A DNA stretch of 64,000 nt from Minicystis rosea (GCA_001931535.1 CP016211.1:7239703-7303702); one strand, 5' to 3'; shown: positions 33,595 through 43,079, numbered from the stretch's first letter. Numbers and translations are program-made. Notes: generated by a model not told the origin, from the sequence alone.

Positions 33595-35433
33595 ATGGCC
33601 CGCAAAGATCTCCGCAACATCGCCATCGTCGCCCACGTCGACCACGGCAAGACCACCCTCGTCGACTACGTCCTCCGCCAGACGGGGTCCTTCCGCGAGA
33701 ACGAAGTGGTCGCCGACCGGGTCATGGATAGTAACGATCTCGAGCGCGAGCGCGGGATCACCATCCTCGCGAAGAACACGAGCGTTCGCTACAAGGGCAT
33801 CAAGATCAACATCGTCGACACGCCCGGCCACTCCGATTTCGGCGGCGAGGTCGAGCGTACGCTGATGATGGCCGACGGGGCGCTCCTCCTCGTCGACGCG
33901 GCCGAGGGGCCGCTGCCGCAGACGCGGTTCGTGCTCAGCAAGTGCTTGGAGCGCGGCTTCCCCGTGATCGTGGTGATCAACAAGATCGACCGCAGCGACG
34001 CCCGCCCGCACGAGGTGCTCTCCGAGGTCTTCGATCTGTTCTGCGATCTCGGCGCCGCCGACGCGCAGATGGATTTCGCCTCCATCTACGCCATCGCCAA
34101 GCTCGGCCAGAGCAAGCGCGAGCTCGATCAGCCGCTCGGCGATCTGACGCCGCTCATCGACACCATCCTCGAGCGCATCCCGGGCCCGCCCGGTGACGCC
34201 GAGGGCCCGCTGCAGATGATCGTCTGCAACACGACGCACGACGACTACGTCGGCAAGCTCGCGGTCGGCCGCCTGATGCGCGGCACGCTCAAGGCCAACG
34301 ACGACGTCGTGGTGATGGGCGAGAAGGAGACGACCAAGGGCAGCATCAAGAAGCTCTACGTCTTCGAGGGCCTGAAGCGCGTGGCCGTGACCGAGGCCAA
34401 GGCCGGTGAGGTCGTCGCCGTGGCCGGGCTCGAGTCGGCGACGATCGGCGACACCATCGCCGACCCGCTGAAGCCGGAGGCGCTCGCCCGCATCGTGGTC
34501 GAAGAGCCGACCATCAAGATGAAGATCGGCGTCAACACCTCGCCGTTCGCGGGCAAGAGCAAGCAGTCGAAGTTTCTCACGAGCCGCCACCTCAAGGAGC
34601 GGCTCGAGCGCGAGGCCATGAAGAACCTCGCCATCCGCGTGGAGCCGACGGACTCGCCCGACACGTTCCTCGTGCTCGGCCGCGGCGAGCTCCAGCTCGC
34701 CATCCTCGTGGAGACGATGCGCCGCGAGGGCTACGAGATGCAGCTCTCGAACCCCGAGGTCGTGACGCGCGAGATCGAGGGCGAGGCGATGGAGCCCGTC
34801 GAGCTCGTCGTCATCGACGTGCCGGAGACGTACGTCGGCATCGTCACCGAGCGTCTCTCGACGCGTCGCGGGCGCATGATCAAGATGACGAACCCCGGCT
34901 TCGGGCGCGCGCGGCTCGAGTTCCGCGTGCCGTCGCGCGGGCTCATCGGCTTCCGCGGCGAGTTCCTCACGTCGACGCGCGGCACGGGCCTCCTCAACAC
35001 CATGTTCGACGGCTGGTCGCCGTGGGGCGGGCCGATGATGCGGCGGCCCACGGGCGCGATCGTCTGCGATCGCGCGGGCGCCGCCACGCCGTACGCGCTC
35101 GATCACCTCCAGCCGCGCGGGACGTTCTTCATCGTGCCGGGCGTCGAGGTCTACGAGGGCATGATCATCGGCGAGCACAACCGCCTGAACGACACGGACG
35201 TCAACGCCATCAAGGAGAAGAAGCTCTCCAACGTGCGCAACCACGGCAAGGATGACAACGTCCTGCTCGCCAGCCCGCGGCTCCTCACCATCGAGACGGC
35301 CATGGAGTGGATCGACAGCGACGAGCTCGTCGAGGTGACGCCGGAGGCGGTGCGCGTGCGCAAGAAGGTGCTCGCCTGCAATCGCCGTGAGCGTCGCGAG
35401 GACGCGATCGAGCAGGCGCAAGCGGTCGAGTGA
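33595..35433 (+). CDS. typA: TypA/BipA ribosome-associated translational GTPase
   Basis: A 612-aa GTPase of full family length. The P-loop AHVDHGKT is at residues 13-20, then the switch I E-R-G-I-T-I-L-A-K-N-T segment, VDTPGHSDFGGEVER (G3), and NKIDRSDARP (G4). The C-terminal EF-G-like domains carry the TypA-specific RGLIGFRGEFLTSTRG and NTMFDGWSPWGG segments. TypA acts in ribosome assembly and stress or cold adaptation. The Met at 33595 (MARKDLRNIAI) matches the family start better than one five codons earlier. It is followed by a long hairpin and then lon. Confidence 0.97.
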   Translation: MARKDLRNIAIVAHVDHGKTTLVDYVLRQTGSFRENEVVADRVMDSNDLERERGITILAKNTSVRYKGIKINIVDTPGHSDFGGEVERTLMMADGALLLVDAAEGPLPQTRFVLSKCLERGFPVIVVINKIDRSDARPHEVLSEVFDLFCDLGAADAQMDFASIYAIAKLGQSKRELDQPLGDLTPLIDTILERIPGPPGDAEGPLQMIVCNTTHDDYVGKLAVGRLMRGTLKANDDVVVMGEKETTKGSIKKLYVFEGLKRVAVTEAKAGEVVAVAGLESATIGDTIADPLKPEALARIVVEEPTIKMKIGVNTSPFAGKSKQSKFLTSRHLKERLEREAMKNLAIRVEPTDSPDTFLVLGRGELQLAILVETMRREGYEMQLSNPEVVTREIEGEAMEPVELVVIDVPETYVGIVTERLSTRRGRMIKMTNPGFGRARLEFRVPSRGLIGFRGEFLTSTRGTGLLNTMFDGWSPWGGPMMRRPTGAIVCDRAGAATPYALDHLQPRGTFFIVPGVEVYEGMIIGEHNRLNDTDVNAIKEKKLSNVRNHGKDDNVLLASPRLLTIETAMEWIDSDELVEVTPEAVRVRKKVLACNRRERREDAIEQAQAVE

Positions 35434-35460
35434 AAACGACGTAAGCGCTTTCGTCGCGAG

Positions 35461-35505
35461 CGCTCCCCTCCCTCGAATCCGCGTGGATTCTGGGGAGGGC
35501 GAGCG
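35461..35505 (+). terminator. Long hairpin after typA
   Basis: A near-perfect stem of about 20 bp folds around a GCGT loop (inner arms GAATCC/GGATTC, outer arms CGCTC/GAGCG, one mismatch and one bulge). It lies 27 bases after the typA stop and 130 bases before lon, without a T-tract. It could be a terminator or a processing or attenuation element in the lon leader. Confidence 0.55.
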
Positions 35506-35636
35506 ACGATTCGAGTACCCGACAGAACATCGACGGGATCGCGCACGGCGGGCGCAGCGCGCCGGTGCGCGGACGGTCGTGGGCGTTCGGCACGAAGGCA
35601 GAACGCGTGGCACGCGCCTCGCAGCTTCGTGGGGCC

Positions 35637-37997
35637 ATGCCCGAGCGCCTCACGCTGCCCGTGATCCCGTTGCGGGACACTGTGCTCTTTCCTGCGGTGG
35701 CCACGCCCATCACCGCCGGCCGGCTCAAGACGCTGCGCGCCGTGGAGGCCGCGCTCCGGGCCGAGGGCGATTTCAAATACGTGTTCGCCGTCACGCAGCG
35801 CGACAGCGCCGACGAGCCTTCGGCGGAGGGGCTCTACGGCGTCGGCGTGATCGCGCGCATCGCCTCGGTGCAGCGCTTCGGCGCGGGGCTTTCGCTCGTG
35901 CTCTCCAGCGAGTCCAGGGGCACGGCGCTCAGCTACAGCGAGCACGACGGTGTCATCTACGCCGTCGCCGCGCCGCTCGCGGAGGTTCCGCCGCGACCGG
36001 ACGAGGCCCCGTCGCTCCTCGCGCTCTCCCGCGACGTGCGCGAGCGCGCCATCGAGTACGGCCGCCGCCGCGGCGCGCCCGAAGAGGTGCTGCGCCAGTT
36101 CGTCGGTGGCATCGACGACGCCGCGCAGCTCGTGAACCACATCGCGTTCTACCTGGATCTGGCGACCCCGGAGAAACAGGCGCTCCTCGAGACGCTCTCG
36201 ACCGAGCAGCGCCTGCGCGTGCTCGCCAGCCATTTGCAGCGGCAGATCGGGCTCGTCGAGACGCAGGAGAAGATCCGGACGAGCGTGCAGGAGGAGCTGG
36301 GCGAGCGGCAGCGCGAGCTCTACCTGCGCGAGCAGCTCAAGGCGATCCAGAAAGAGCTGGGTGAAACGGACGACACGGACATCGCCGGGAGGCTGGAGTC
36401 ACGCATCGCCGCCGCGGGCGTGCCGGCCGAAGCGCTCGCCGAGGTGCGGCGCGATCTCGCGAGGCTGAAGCGGCTCGGCCGCGACACCTCGCCCGAAGCG
36501 CAGATGCTGACGACGTGGCTCGAGTGGGTCGCGGATCTGCCCTGGCAGGCGCGCACCGCCGATCACGTGGATCTCGCGGAGGCGCGGCGCATCCTCGACG
36601 CGGACCATCATGGCCTCGCCGACGTGAAGGATCGGGTGCTCGAGTTCCTCGCCGTTAGGAAGCTCCGCGAGAGCACGAGCGACGGCGAAGCGCGATCGCG
36701 GGCCATGGCGCGCGGGCCCATCCTCCTGTTCCTCGGCCCGCCGGGGACGGGGAAGACGTCGGTGGCCGAGTCGATCGCGCGCTCGCTCGGGCGCCGTTAC
36801 CTGCGCGTGTCGCTGGGCGGCGCGCGCGACGAGGCCGACATCCGCGGGCACCGGCGCACCTACGTGGGCGCGATGCCGGGGCGCATCCTCCATGGGATGC
36901 GCCAGGTGAAGACCAAGAACCCGGTCTTCCTGCTCGACGAGATCGACAAGCTGGGCGTGTCCTTCCAAGGCGATCCCGCGGCCGCGCTCCTCGAGGTCCT
37001 CGATCCTGCGCAGAACCGGACCTTCGTCGATCACTACCTCGGGCTGCCCTTCGATCTCTCGGAGGTGCTCTTCATCTGCACCGCGAACTTCCGCGATCAG
37101 ATCCCGGCGCCGCTCCTCGATCGCATGGAGCCGATCCTCTTCGCGGGCTACACCGAGAGCGAGAAGGTCGAGATCGCGCGGCGCTATCTGTTGCCACGCG
37201 CGATCGACGACAGCGGCCTCCGCGGCGCGGAGCTCACGGTGGAGGAGCCGGCGCTGCGCGCGGTGATCGGGCAATACACGCGCGAGGCCGGCGTGCGGCA
37301 GCTCGAGCGGGCCGTGGCTTCGCTCGGGCGCAAGGTGGCGCGGCGGATCGCGGGCGGTGAGGCGCGCGCCGTGCGCGTGGAGACGGAGGCCGACGTGCGC
37401 GCGCTCTTGGGCCGCGCGCACGTGCCGCCGCCGCCCGCGCGCGGGCCCGAAGAGCCGGGCGTGGCCACCGGGATGTACTACACGCAGGCCGGCGGCGACG
37501 TGATGGATGTCGAGGCCAGCATCCTGCCCGGGCGCGGCGAGCTGGTGCTCACGGGCCAGCTCGGCGACGTGATGAAAGAGAGCGGGCGCGCGGCGCTGAC
37601 CTATGCGCGGATGCGCGCGCGGTACTTGGGCGTGCCCGAGAGCGAGATGCGCGAGCGCGACTTCCACGTGCACGTGCCCGCCGGCGCGGTGCCCAAGGAC
37701 GGGCCGAGCGCGGGCGTGACCATGGCCCTCGCGCTCCTGAGCGCGCTCTCGGCGCGGCCGGTGCGGCGCGATCTGGCGATGACCGGCGAGATCACCCTGC
37801 GCGGCCGCGTGCTCGCCATCGGCGGCGTGAAAGAGAAGATCCTCGGCGCGCACCGCGCCGGGATCCCCGAGGTGCTCCTGCCGCGCGACAACGAGGGCGA
37901 TCTCGACGAGATCGACGAGACCGTGCGGCGCTCGATGAGCTTCCACCTGGTGGACACGCTGGACGAGGCCATCGAGATCGCGCTGCGGGCCGCGTGA
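35637..37997 (+). CDS. lon: ATP-dependent Lon protease
   Basis: A 786-aa LonA-type protease. The N-terminal substrate domain starts TLPVIPLRDTVLFPAVATP. The AAA+ module has Walker A GPPGTGKTSVAES, Walker B VFLLDEIDKLG and the pore-loop-region GARDEADIRGHRRTYVGAMPG. The protease domain holds the Ser-Lys dyad: PKDGPSAGV with Ser691 and GGVKEKI with Lys732. The start at 35637 is chosen because the upstream extension is basic and unlike Lon. It degrades misfolded and regulatory proteins. Myxobacteria commonly have two lon genes; which one this is cannot be told here. Confidence 0.96.
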   Translation: MPERLTLPVIPLRDTVLFPAVATPITAGRLKTLRAVEAALRAEGDFKYVFAVTQRDSADEPSAEGLYGVGVIARIASVQRFGAGLSLVLSSESRGTALSYSEHDGVIYAVAAPLAEVPPRPDEAPSLLALSRDVRERAIEYGRRRGAPEEVLRQFVGGIDDAAQLVNHIAFYLDLATPEKQALLETLSTEQRLRVLASHLQRQIGLVETQEKIRTSVQEELGERQRELYLREQLKAIQKELGETDDTDIAGRLESRIAAAGVPAEALAEVRRDLARLKRLGRDTSPEAQMLTTWLEWVADLPWQARTADHVDLAEARRILDADHHGLADVKDRVLEFLAVRKLRESTSDGEARSRAMARGPILLFLGPPGTGKTSVAESIARSLGRRYLRVSLGGARDEADIRGHRRTYVGAMPGRILHGMRQVKTKNPVFLLDEIDKLGVSFQGDPAAALLEVLDPAQNRTFVDHYLGLPFDLSEVLFICTANFRDQIPAPLLDRMEPILFAGYTESEKVEIARRYLLPRAIDDSGLRGAELTVEEPALRAVIGQYTREAGVRQLERAVASLGRKVARRIAGGEARAVRVETEADVRALLGRAHVPPPPARGPEEPGVATGMYYTQAGGDVMDVEASILPGRGELVLTGQLGDVMKESGRAALTYARMRARYLGVPESEMRERDFHVHVPAGAVPKDGPSAGVTMALALLSALSARPVRRDLAMTGEITLRGRVLAIGGVKEKILGAHRAGIPEVLLPRDNEGDLDEIDETVRRSMSFHLVDTLDEAIEIALRAA

Positions 37998-38009
37998 GGG
38001 CGAAGCGAC

Positions 38010-38077
38010 GTCGCCGAATCGTTTGAGGTCAAACGATTCGGCGACAGGCAACGCCCCATCGTTCGAGCTCGAACGAT
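38010..38077. terminator. Double perfect inverted repeat between lon and the sigma-factor gene
   Basis: Positions 38010-38045 form a 15-bp perfect stem with a 6-nt loop (arms start GTCGCCGAATCG). Positions 38058-38077 are a perfect 20-nt palindrome (ATCGTTCGAG and its complement). Both lie in the 91-bp gap between convergent stops, most likely a bidirectional terminator. The two elements share the core ATCGTT. Confidence 0.7.
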
Positions 38078-38088
38078 CGGAGCGGCGC

Positions 38089-39003
38089 TCAGGTGACGGG
38101 GCGAAGCGCCGTGAGCTTGCGGGTGGCGAGGACCGTGTAGACGGTGCGGATGAGCCCCGCTTCGTCGATCTCGCATTGCACGATGAAGCGCGGCGCCATC
38201 CGCGAGACGGCGGGGCGCTCGACGACGAAGGCGGGCAGGCCGTTGAGCATGCGCACGACGTAGCGGAGCGGAGGCGGGCCCTGCTTGCGGAGGCCGAGGA
38301 AGAGCTGCGCGACCTTGGCGCGGCCGGTGACCTGCACGCGCGCCGCGAAGAACTCGCCGCCGCCGTCGCTCATCTGGCGCGCCTCGGCGGCGAGCGTGGC
38401 CTGGAGGGCGGAGGCGTCGCCCATCGCGATGGCGCCGAGGAAACGCTGCAGCGCCTCGCCGGTACGGGCCACGAGCTCGGGGGTGCGCTCCATGCGGTCG
38501 CGATCGTAGGCCGCGAGCACGCGGCGCGCGCGGTGGTGGAGGACCTTGACGTTGGGCTCGGAGAGATCGAGCAGCTCGGCCGCCTCGCGCACCGAGTAGT
38601 CGAAGACGTCGCAGAGCAGGAGCACGGCGCGCTGGTTGGGCGTGAGCGCTTCGAGGGCGAGGAGGAAGGCGAAGGTGACGCTCTCGACGAGCTCGTAGCG
38701 GCTCTCGGCGCCGTGTACAGGGGCAGCGATCTCCGGCTCCTCGTCGGGCTCGATCGGCGAGGGCAACCACGGGCCGTCGTAGGCGCGGCGGCGACGGGCG
38801 CGGAGGAGATCGCGACCGAGGTTGAGCGCGACGCGGACGAGCCACGGGCGGATGGGATCGGCCTCGCGCGCGGGCGGGCGCTCGATGGCGCGGAGCCACG
38901 TTTCCTGCAGGAGATCGTCGGCGTCGGCGGCGCTGCCGGTGAGCCGGTAGCAGAGGCTCCAGAGGTAGCGTCCGTGCTCGGCGGCGAGCTCGCTCGCGTC
39001 CAT
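38089..39003 (-). CDS. ECF sigma factor, ECF41/SigJ-like with SnoaL-type C-terminal domain
   Basis: A 304-aa RNA polymerase sigma factor. Region 2 starts near EHGRYLWSLCYRLTGSAADADDLLQETWLRA, and region 4 near LTPNQRAVLLLCDVFDYSVREAAELL. Between them is the W-L-P-x-P element, and C-terminal to region 4 lies an extra domain of about 110 residues with N-G-L-P-A. Both are hallmarks of ECF41, in which the fused SnoaL-like domain controls activity instead of a separate anti-sigma factor. The gene starts 10 bp after the FAD oxidoreductase gene, so the two are very likely co-transcribed, in line with ECF41 genes usually sitting next to a redox enzyme. Confidence 0.88.
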   Translation of the reverse strand: MDASELAAEHGRYLWSLCYRLTGSAADADDLLQETWLRAIERPPAREADPIRPWLVRVALNLGRDLLRARRRRAYDGPWLPSPIEPDEEPEIAAPVHGAESRYELVESVTFAFLLALEALTPNQRAVLLLCDVFDYSVREAAELLDLSEPNVKVLHHRARRVLAAYDRDRMERTPELVARTGEALQRFLGAIAMGDASALQATLAAEARQMSDGGGEFFAARVQVTGRAKVAQLFLGLRKQGPPPLRYVVRMLNGLPAFVVERPAVSRMAPRFIVQCEIDEAGLIRTVYTVLATRKLTALRPVT

Positions 39004-39013
39004 CGACGATGAT

Positions 39014-40321
39014 TCAACCTGGAGCGGGCGCGGCTTCCAAGCGGGTTCTGTCGGTGAGCGGCAGCACGGCGAGGCGCGCCGCGGCCCGCGCGCTCGCGAG
39101 GCTCGCGTCGGCGAGCATGCCTTCGGGGCCGACCCAATCCCCGGCGAGCAGGATGCCGGGCGCGCCCGGGATCTCGGACGAAGCGCGGGCCGCGAGGCCG
39201 CCGCGCGCGGCTTCGGGGAGATCGTGGGCGACGATCATCGCAGGCAGGAAGCGGCGATGGACGAGCACGTCGCGAAAGCCGGGTTGGGCGCGCTCGAGCA
39301 GCGCTTCGAGCTCCTGCTCCACGGCCTCCGTGTCGGCGGCGCGACCATAGCGGGCGACGTGAATCAGCGCGCCGCCGTCGGGCGCGACCTTGGCGACCGT
39401 CGCGTGCTCGGAGAAGTAGAGCGGACGATCGACGCCGAGCACGAAGCGTTGCCGCGGCACGAGGAGCCGCGAGAGCGCGACGTCGAGACACGAGGCGAGC
39501 ACGGGCACCGCAGAGTCGACCCACGCATCGAGGGCCGGCACGCCCGGGCAGAGCGCGCGCGCCGTCTCGGGGGCCGCGGCGATGATCACGCGATCCGCTT
39601 CGAGGCGGCGTCCATCTGCGATCCGCACGGCCGCGACGCCGCCTGCGCGACGCTCGATGGCCTCGGCCTTCGCGCCGGTGAGGATCTCCGCGCCCGCGGT
39701 CACCGCCGCCGCGCGCAGGCCCGTGACCAACGAAGCCCAGCCGCCGTCGAGGTAGTGCACGCCGTCCTCGACGGCGCGGCGAAGCTGGACGATGGCCGCG
39801 CCGGCGGAGAGCCGATCGAGCTCGTCGGTGTAGGTGGAGAGCCGGAAGAGCGCGGCGAGGAAGCGCCGCGCTTCTGGGGTGCGGACCTTCTCGGCGATGA
39901 GATCGGTGGTGCTCGTGCGGGCGAGCGCGGCCACGTCGAGGAATCGCATCGTGAGCATGAAGCGCGCGATCTCGACCTTGCCTGCGAGCGTGAGCAGCGA
40001 CGTGGTGAGCATCGAGATCGGGCCGCCGGGCAGGACATGGAGCCGGTCACCGTCGAGCGCGTACCCCGAAGCAGGCGGGAGCGCGCCGCGGGCGGTGACG
40101 CCGAGCTCGGCGAGCACCGAGGTCGCGGGCCCGCCTTGGTAGAGCGCGTGCGGGCCGAGGTTGAAGTGGAATCCGTCGCGGTGTTGCGTGGCGGCGCGGC
40201 CGCCTGGAGCCTGCGCCTTCTCCAGCACGGTCACCCGCTTTCCAGCGCGCGCCGCATAGGCCGCCGCCGCCAGCCCCGCGAGCCCTCCTCCGATCACGAC
40301 GATGCGATGTTTCCCGTTCAT
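39014..40321 (-). CDS. FAD-dependent oxidoreductase, phytoene desaturase-like
   Basis: A 435-aa flavoprotein with an N-terminal Rossmann motif (VVIGGGLAGLAAAAYAA), the second GG-type FAD motif LEKAQAPGGRA, and a C-terminal FAD-contact region (ILLAGDWVG). This is the amine oxidase / carotenoid desaturase superfamily; the substrate is unknown and no crt genes lie nearby. The start at 40321 has an AAGGGG Shine-Dalgarno. It is followed at 10 bp by the ECF41-like sigma gene and preceded at 63 bp by the MutS-like gene, all on the minus strand. Confidence 0.9.
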   Translation of the reverse strand: MNGKHRIVVIGGGLAGLAAAAYAARAGKRVTVLEKAQAPGGRAATQHRDGFHFNLGPHALYQGGPATSVLAELGVTARGALPPASGYALDGDRLHVLPGGPISMLTTSLLTLAGKVEIARFMLTMRFLDVAALARTSTTDLIAEKVRTPEARRFLAALFRLSTYTDELDRLSAGAAIVQLRRAVEDGVHYLDGGWASLVTGLRAAAVTAGAEILTGAKAEAIERRAGGVAAVRIADGRRLEADRVIIAAAPETARALCPGVPALDAWVDSAVPVLASCLDVALSRLLVPRQRFVLGVDRPLYFSEHATVAKVAPDGGALIHVARYGRAADTEAVEQELEALLERAQPGFRDVLVHRRFLPAMIVAHDLPEAARGGLAARASSEIPGAPGILLAGDWVGPEGMLADASLASARAAARLAVLPLTDRTRLEAAPAPG

Positions 40322-40384
40322 TTCGGCCCCTTTCGTGAGGTTCACGTCTGGGGGCGGCGAAAGGTTACGGGCCGGAGAAAAAAA

Positions 40385-42211
40385 TCATTCGTCGGGCAGC
40401 GCGACCCGAATGCCCACGAGCTTCATCAAGCGGAGCGCGTTCGACGAGGTGACGACGCCGGGCTTGAGCTTGTAGTCGAACACCATCTTCCCGTCGCCAA
40501 CGAGCTCCTGGAAGTGCACGTTGGTCACGCGGCCGGAGGCCTCGCGCTCGAGATCGGCGAGGCCGAGATCGTGGGAGGAGACGCCGCCCACCGCGCCCTT
40601 CTCGACGAGGTGCCGGATCACGGCCTTGGCGCCGATGTTCCGCTCGCGCGAGTTGGTGCCGTGCAGGACCTCGTCGAGGAGGAAGAGCACGCGGTCTCCC
40701 CCGTCCACCGCGTCGACCACGGCCTTGAGGCGCTCGAGCTCGGCGTAGAAATGGGAGACGCCTTCTTCGAGCGAGTCCTTGATGCGCATGCTCGATCGCA
40801 CGTCGCACACGGCCATCGACAGCTTGCGCGCGCACACCGGCGCGCCCGCGAGCGCGAGCACGGCGTTCACGCCGACGGCGCGGAGCAGGGTGCTCTTGCC
40901 CGACATGTTCGAGCCCGTGATCATCAAGGTGGCGCCGGGGCGCGGGAGATCGACGTCGTTGCTCACGCGCCGCGAGGCAGGGATGAGCGGATGACCGAGG
41001 CCCTCGGCGACGAAGCGCAGATCACCGTCGTCGATGTCGGGGAACGCGAACGCGGGGTGCTCCGCCGCGAAGGTGCCGAGGCTCGCCAAGGCCTCGATCT
41101 CGGCCATGGCGGCGATCCAGCCGCGCACCGCGACGCCGTGCTCCGCGCGCCAGCGGAAGAGCGCGGCCGCGACGAAGGCGTCCCAGAGCAGGAAGATGTT
41201 GGCGAAGACGGCGACGATGCCGCTGTGGCGCAGATCGGCGAAGCCGAGGATGCGATCGAGGCTGCCGATGGCCCGCGCGGCGCCCGCACGCGTGAGGACC
41301 TCGCGCAGCGCGACGAGGCGCGGCGCGCGGAACGTGGTCGACTCGATCAAGCGGAAGAGCGCGACGTAGCGGCCGAACGGCGCCTCGCGCGACGACGCGA
41401 TGGCGAGCACCGGCTCGATGATCGGGCGCAGCGTGGCCAGCACGACGAGCTGCGCGACGAGCGGGATGAGCCAGAGGATCCGCAGCCACGAGGGCCCCTC
41501 GTTGCCGGCGATCTGCGAGACCACGAAGAGCGCGACCGTGACGGGGACGATGGCGCGAGCGAGCGCGAGACGCCCCGCGATCGGGCCGGCGTCGCCGCCT
41601 TCGGCCCACGCGAGGAAGGGCTCCACCGCCTTGCCCTTGGTGCCGGACTCGGAGGCGCTGGCCTGTAGATCTTCGCGGAGCCGCGGCAGGGCCGCGAGCT
41701 CGCGCGCTGCTTCTTGTCGCGCGTGGATCTCCTTCGCGTCGGCGGGCTCCGCGAGCCAACGCGCGAGCACCGCCTCGCCCGCGCCGGTCTCCGTCGCCGA
41801 CACGAGCTGGAAGAGCGAAGCGCGCCCGAACACGTCGAGATCGCCCGCGTACGCGTGCCCGTTGACGGCGAAGCGCTCGCCGGTGGAGGGCAGATCCTGG
41901 AGCTCGCCGGCGATGCGCTTCTGGCCTTGCTCGAGGAGCCGCACGCGGAGCTCGAGGCCCACGGTGCGCGTGACGAGCGCGGCGTGGACGATCACGAGCG
42001 CGACGAAGGCCGTCGCCGCGAGCGCCGCGAGGACCCACACGATCACGGGGACCGGGCCGAAGATCCGCGCCGCACCGAGGGCGACGGCGACGAGGAACGT
42101 GATCCCACGGAGCGACGAGATGCGCCCCGATCGGGCTTCGAGCGCGGCGAGCGTCGCGCGGAGCTCGGCGAGTCGCTCGTCGTAAAGCGCGCGGGGCGGT
42201 TCGGCGTCCAT
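40385..42211 (-). CDS. Membrane-anchored MutS-family ATPase
   Basis: A 608-aa protein. The C-terminal 200 residues are a MutS-type ABC ATPase: Walker A GSNMSGKST with Lys at about 439, Walker B VLFLLDEVLHGTNSRER, and SHDLGLADLE. The N-terminal mismatch-recognition domain of MutS is absent. Instead there are two hydrophobic pairs, around residues 30-80 and 225-280, predicting membrane insertion. The middle region resembles the MutS core/lever. It is unlikely to act in mismatch repair itself; function is unknown. It could form an operon with the two genes downstream (63 and 10 bp spacing). Confidence 0.88.
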   Translation of the reverse strand: MDAEPPRALYDERLAELRATLAALEARSGRISSLRGITFLVAVALGAARIFGPVPVIVWVLAALAATAFVALVIVHAALVTRTVGLELRVRLLEQGQKRIAGELQDLPSTGERFAVNGHAYAGDLDVFGRASLFQLVSATETGAGEAVLARWLAEPADAKEIHARQEAARELAALPRLREDLQASASESGTKGKAVEPFLAWAEGGDAGPIAGRLALARAIVPVTVALFVVSQIAGNEGPSWLRILWLIPLVAQLVVLATLRPIIEPVLAIASSREAPFGRYVALFRLIESTTFRAPRLVALREVLTRAGAARAIGSLDRILGFADLRHSGIVAVFANIFLLWDAFVAAALFRWRAEHGVAVRGWIAAMAEIEALASLGTFAAEHPAFAFPDIDDGDLRFVAEGLGHPLIPASRRVSNDVDLPRPGATLMITGSNMSGKSTLLRAVGVNAVLALAGAPVCARKLSMAVCDVRSSMRIKDSLEEGVSHFYAELERLKAVVDAVDGGDRVLFLLDEVLHGTNSRERNIGAKAVIRHLVEKGAVGGVSSHDLGLADLEREASGRVTNVHFQELVGDGKMVFDYKLKPGVVTSSNALRLMKLVGIRVALPDE

Positions 42212-42353
42212 GGCCCGCGCGTAGCACAGAACGCGGGCGAGCGCGTCAGAACAGCGCGAATGCGCGCGTCGAGCGCCTCCGCCGTGCGGCGAGCGCTCGC
42301 GACGCAGGCGACCGTCCGGACGCGATGGTAGCCTCGTGACGGCGGATCCCGTC

Positions 42354-42653
42354 ATGAGCAAGGAACCGAAGATCGGCCTCGACGTCGGCGACTACTCCCT
42401 CGAGCTCACCCCCGAGATCTCGACCAACGACGCGCTGGACACCGAGGCGAGCCGCGAGCGCGCCCGTCTCGCCGACGAGGACGCGCATGCGGCGCAGCAC
42501 GACGACGGTGAGGCGTCACCTGCAACGAGCCACACGGCGGCGAGCGCGGACGTGGACGCGTCGATCGAAGCGGCGCGCGCGGCCGCCCATGGAAGCGATG
42601 TTCCGATCTTCGTGCGCGATCCGGTGACGGGGGCGATCGTCCGGCAAACCTAA
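42354..42653 (+). CDS. Small acidic protein, 99 aa
   Basis: A soluble, Ala/Asp/Glu-rich protein starting MSKEPKIGLDVGDYSLEL, with a middle region likely disordered and a more ordered C-terminus (VPIFVRDPVTGAIVRQT). No family was recognised. It is divergent from the MutS-like gene. Confidence 0.55.
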   Translation: MSKEPKIGLDVGDYSLELTPEISTNDALDTEASRERARLADEDAHAAQHDDGEASPATSHTAASADVDASIEAARAAAHGSDVPIFVRDPVTGAIVRQT

Positions 42654-42683
42654 TCCGCCCGCTCGTCAGGGATCGATTCGACG

Positions 42684-42902
42684 TCAGGCTTGTCCCTGCA
42701 CCGGCAGCTCCGCCAAGAGCGCTCCATCGACGCGCACGAAGGTGAGCAGCTCACCGTCGAGCGTGACCAGCACGTCGATGATCACGCGGTCGCCGATGTG
42801 CAGCTCGTACAAGCCATCCGCGATCGCACGGAAGGACGTGCTTCGGGACTCCGGTTCCGTTTTGCACGCAGACTTCCGCCGTGCCCGCTTGCGCGCTGCC
42901 AT
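42684..42902 (-). CDS. Small basic protein, 72 aa
   Basis: Starts MAARKRARRKSACK, a strongly basic tail, followed by a compact beta-rich part (LYELHIGDRVIIDVLVTL and LLTFVRVDGALLAELPV). The basic tail suggests nucleic-acid binding. No family was recognised. It is convergent with the preceding small gene (30-bp gap). Confidence 0.55.
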   Translation of the reverse strand: MAARKRARRKSACKTEPESRSTSFRAIADGLYELHIGDRVIIDVLVTLDGELLTFVRVDGALLAELPVQGQA

Positions 42903-43079
42903 TCGAAGAGCTCTCCCGCGGGGCTCGGCGGCTGCGCAGAGCACACAGGTGTGCCGCCCCCCACCTCGACGAAGCGCCTTCCGTGCCAGGCCCCCTGGGA
43001 ACTCGCGGCGCTCGGGATTGTCTCGCGAAGACCCCCGTTCTAGGACGCCACGACGATCGTGGATTTCGAGGCGAACCCC

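Noticed and set aside
39014..40321. Carotenoid biosynthesis cluster
   Set aside because: Only one desaturase-like enzyme is present and no phytoene synthase or other crt gene lies nearby.
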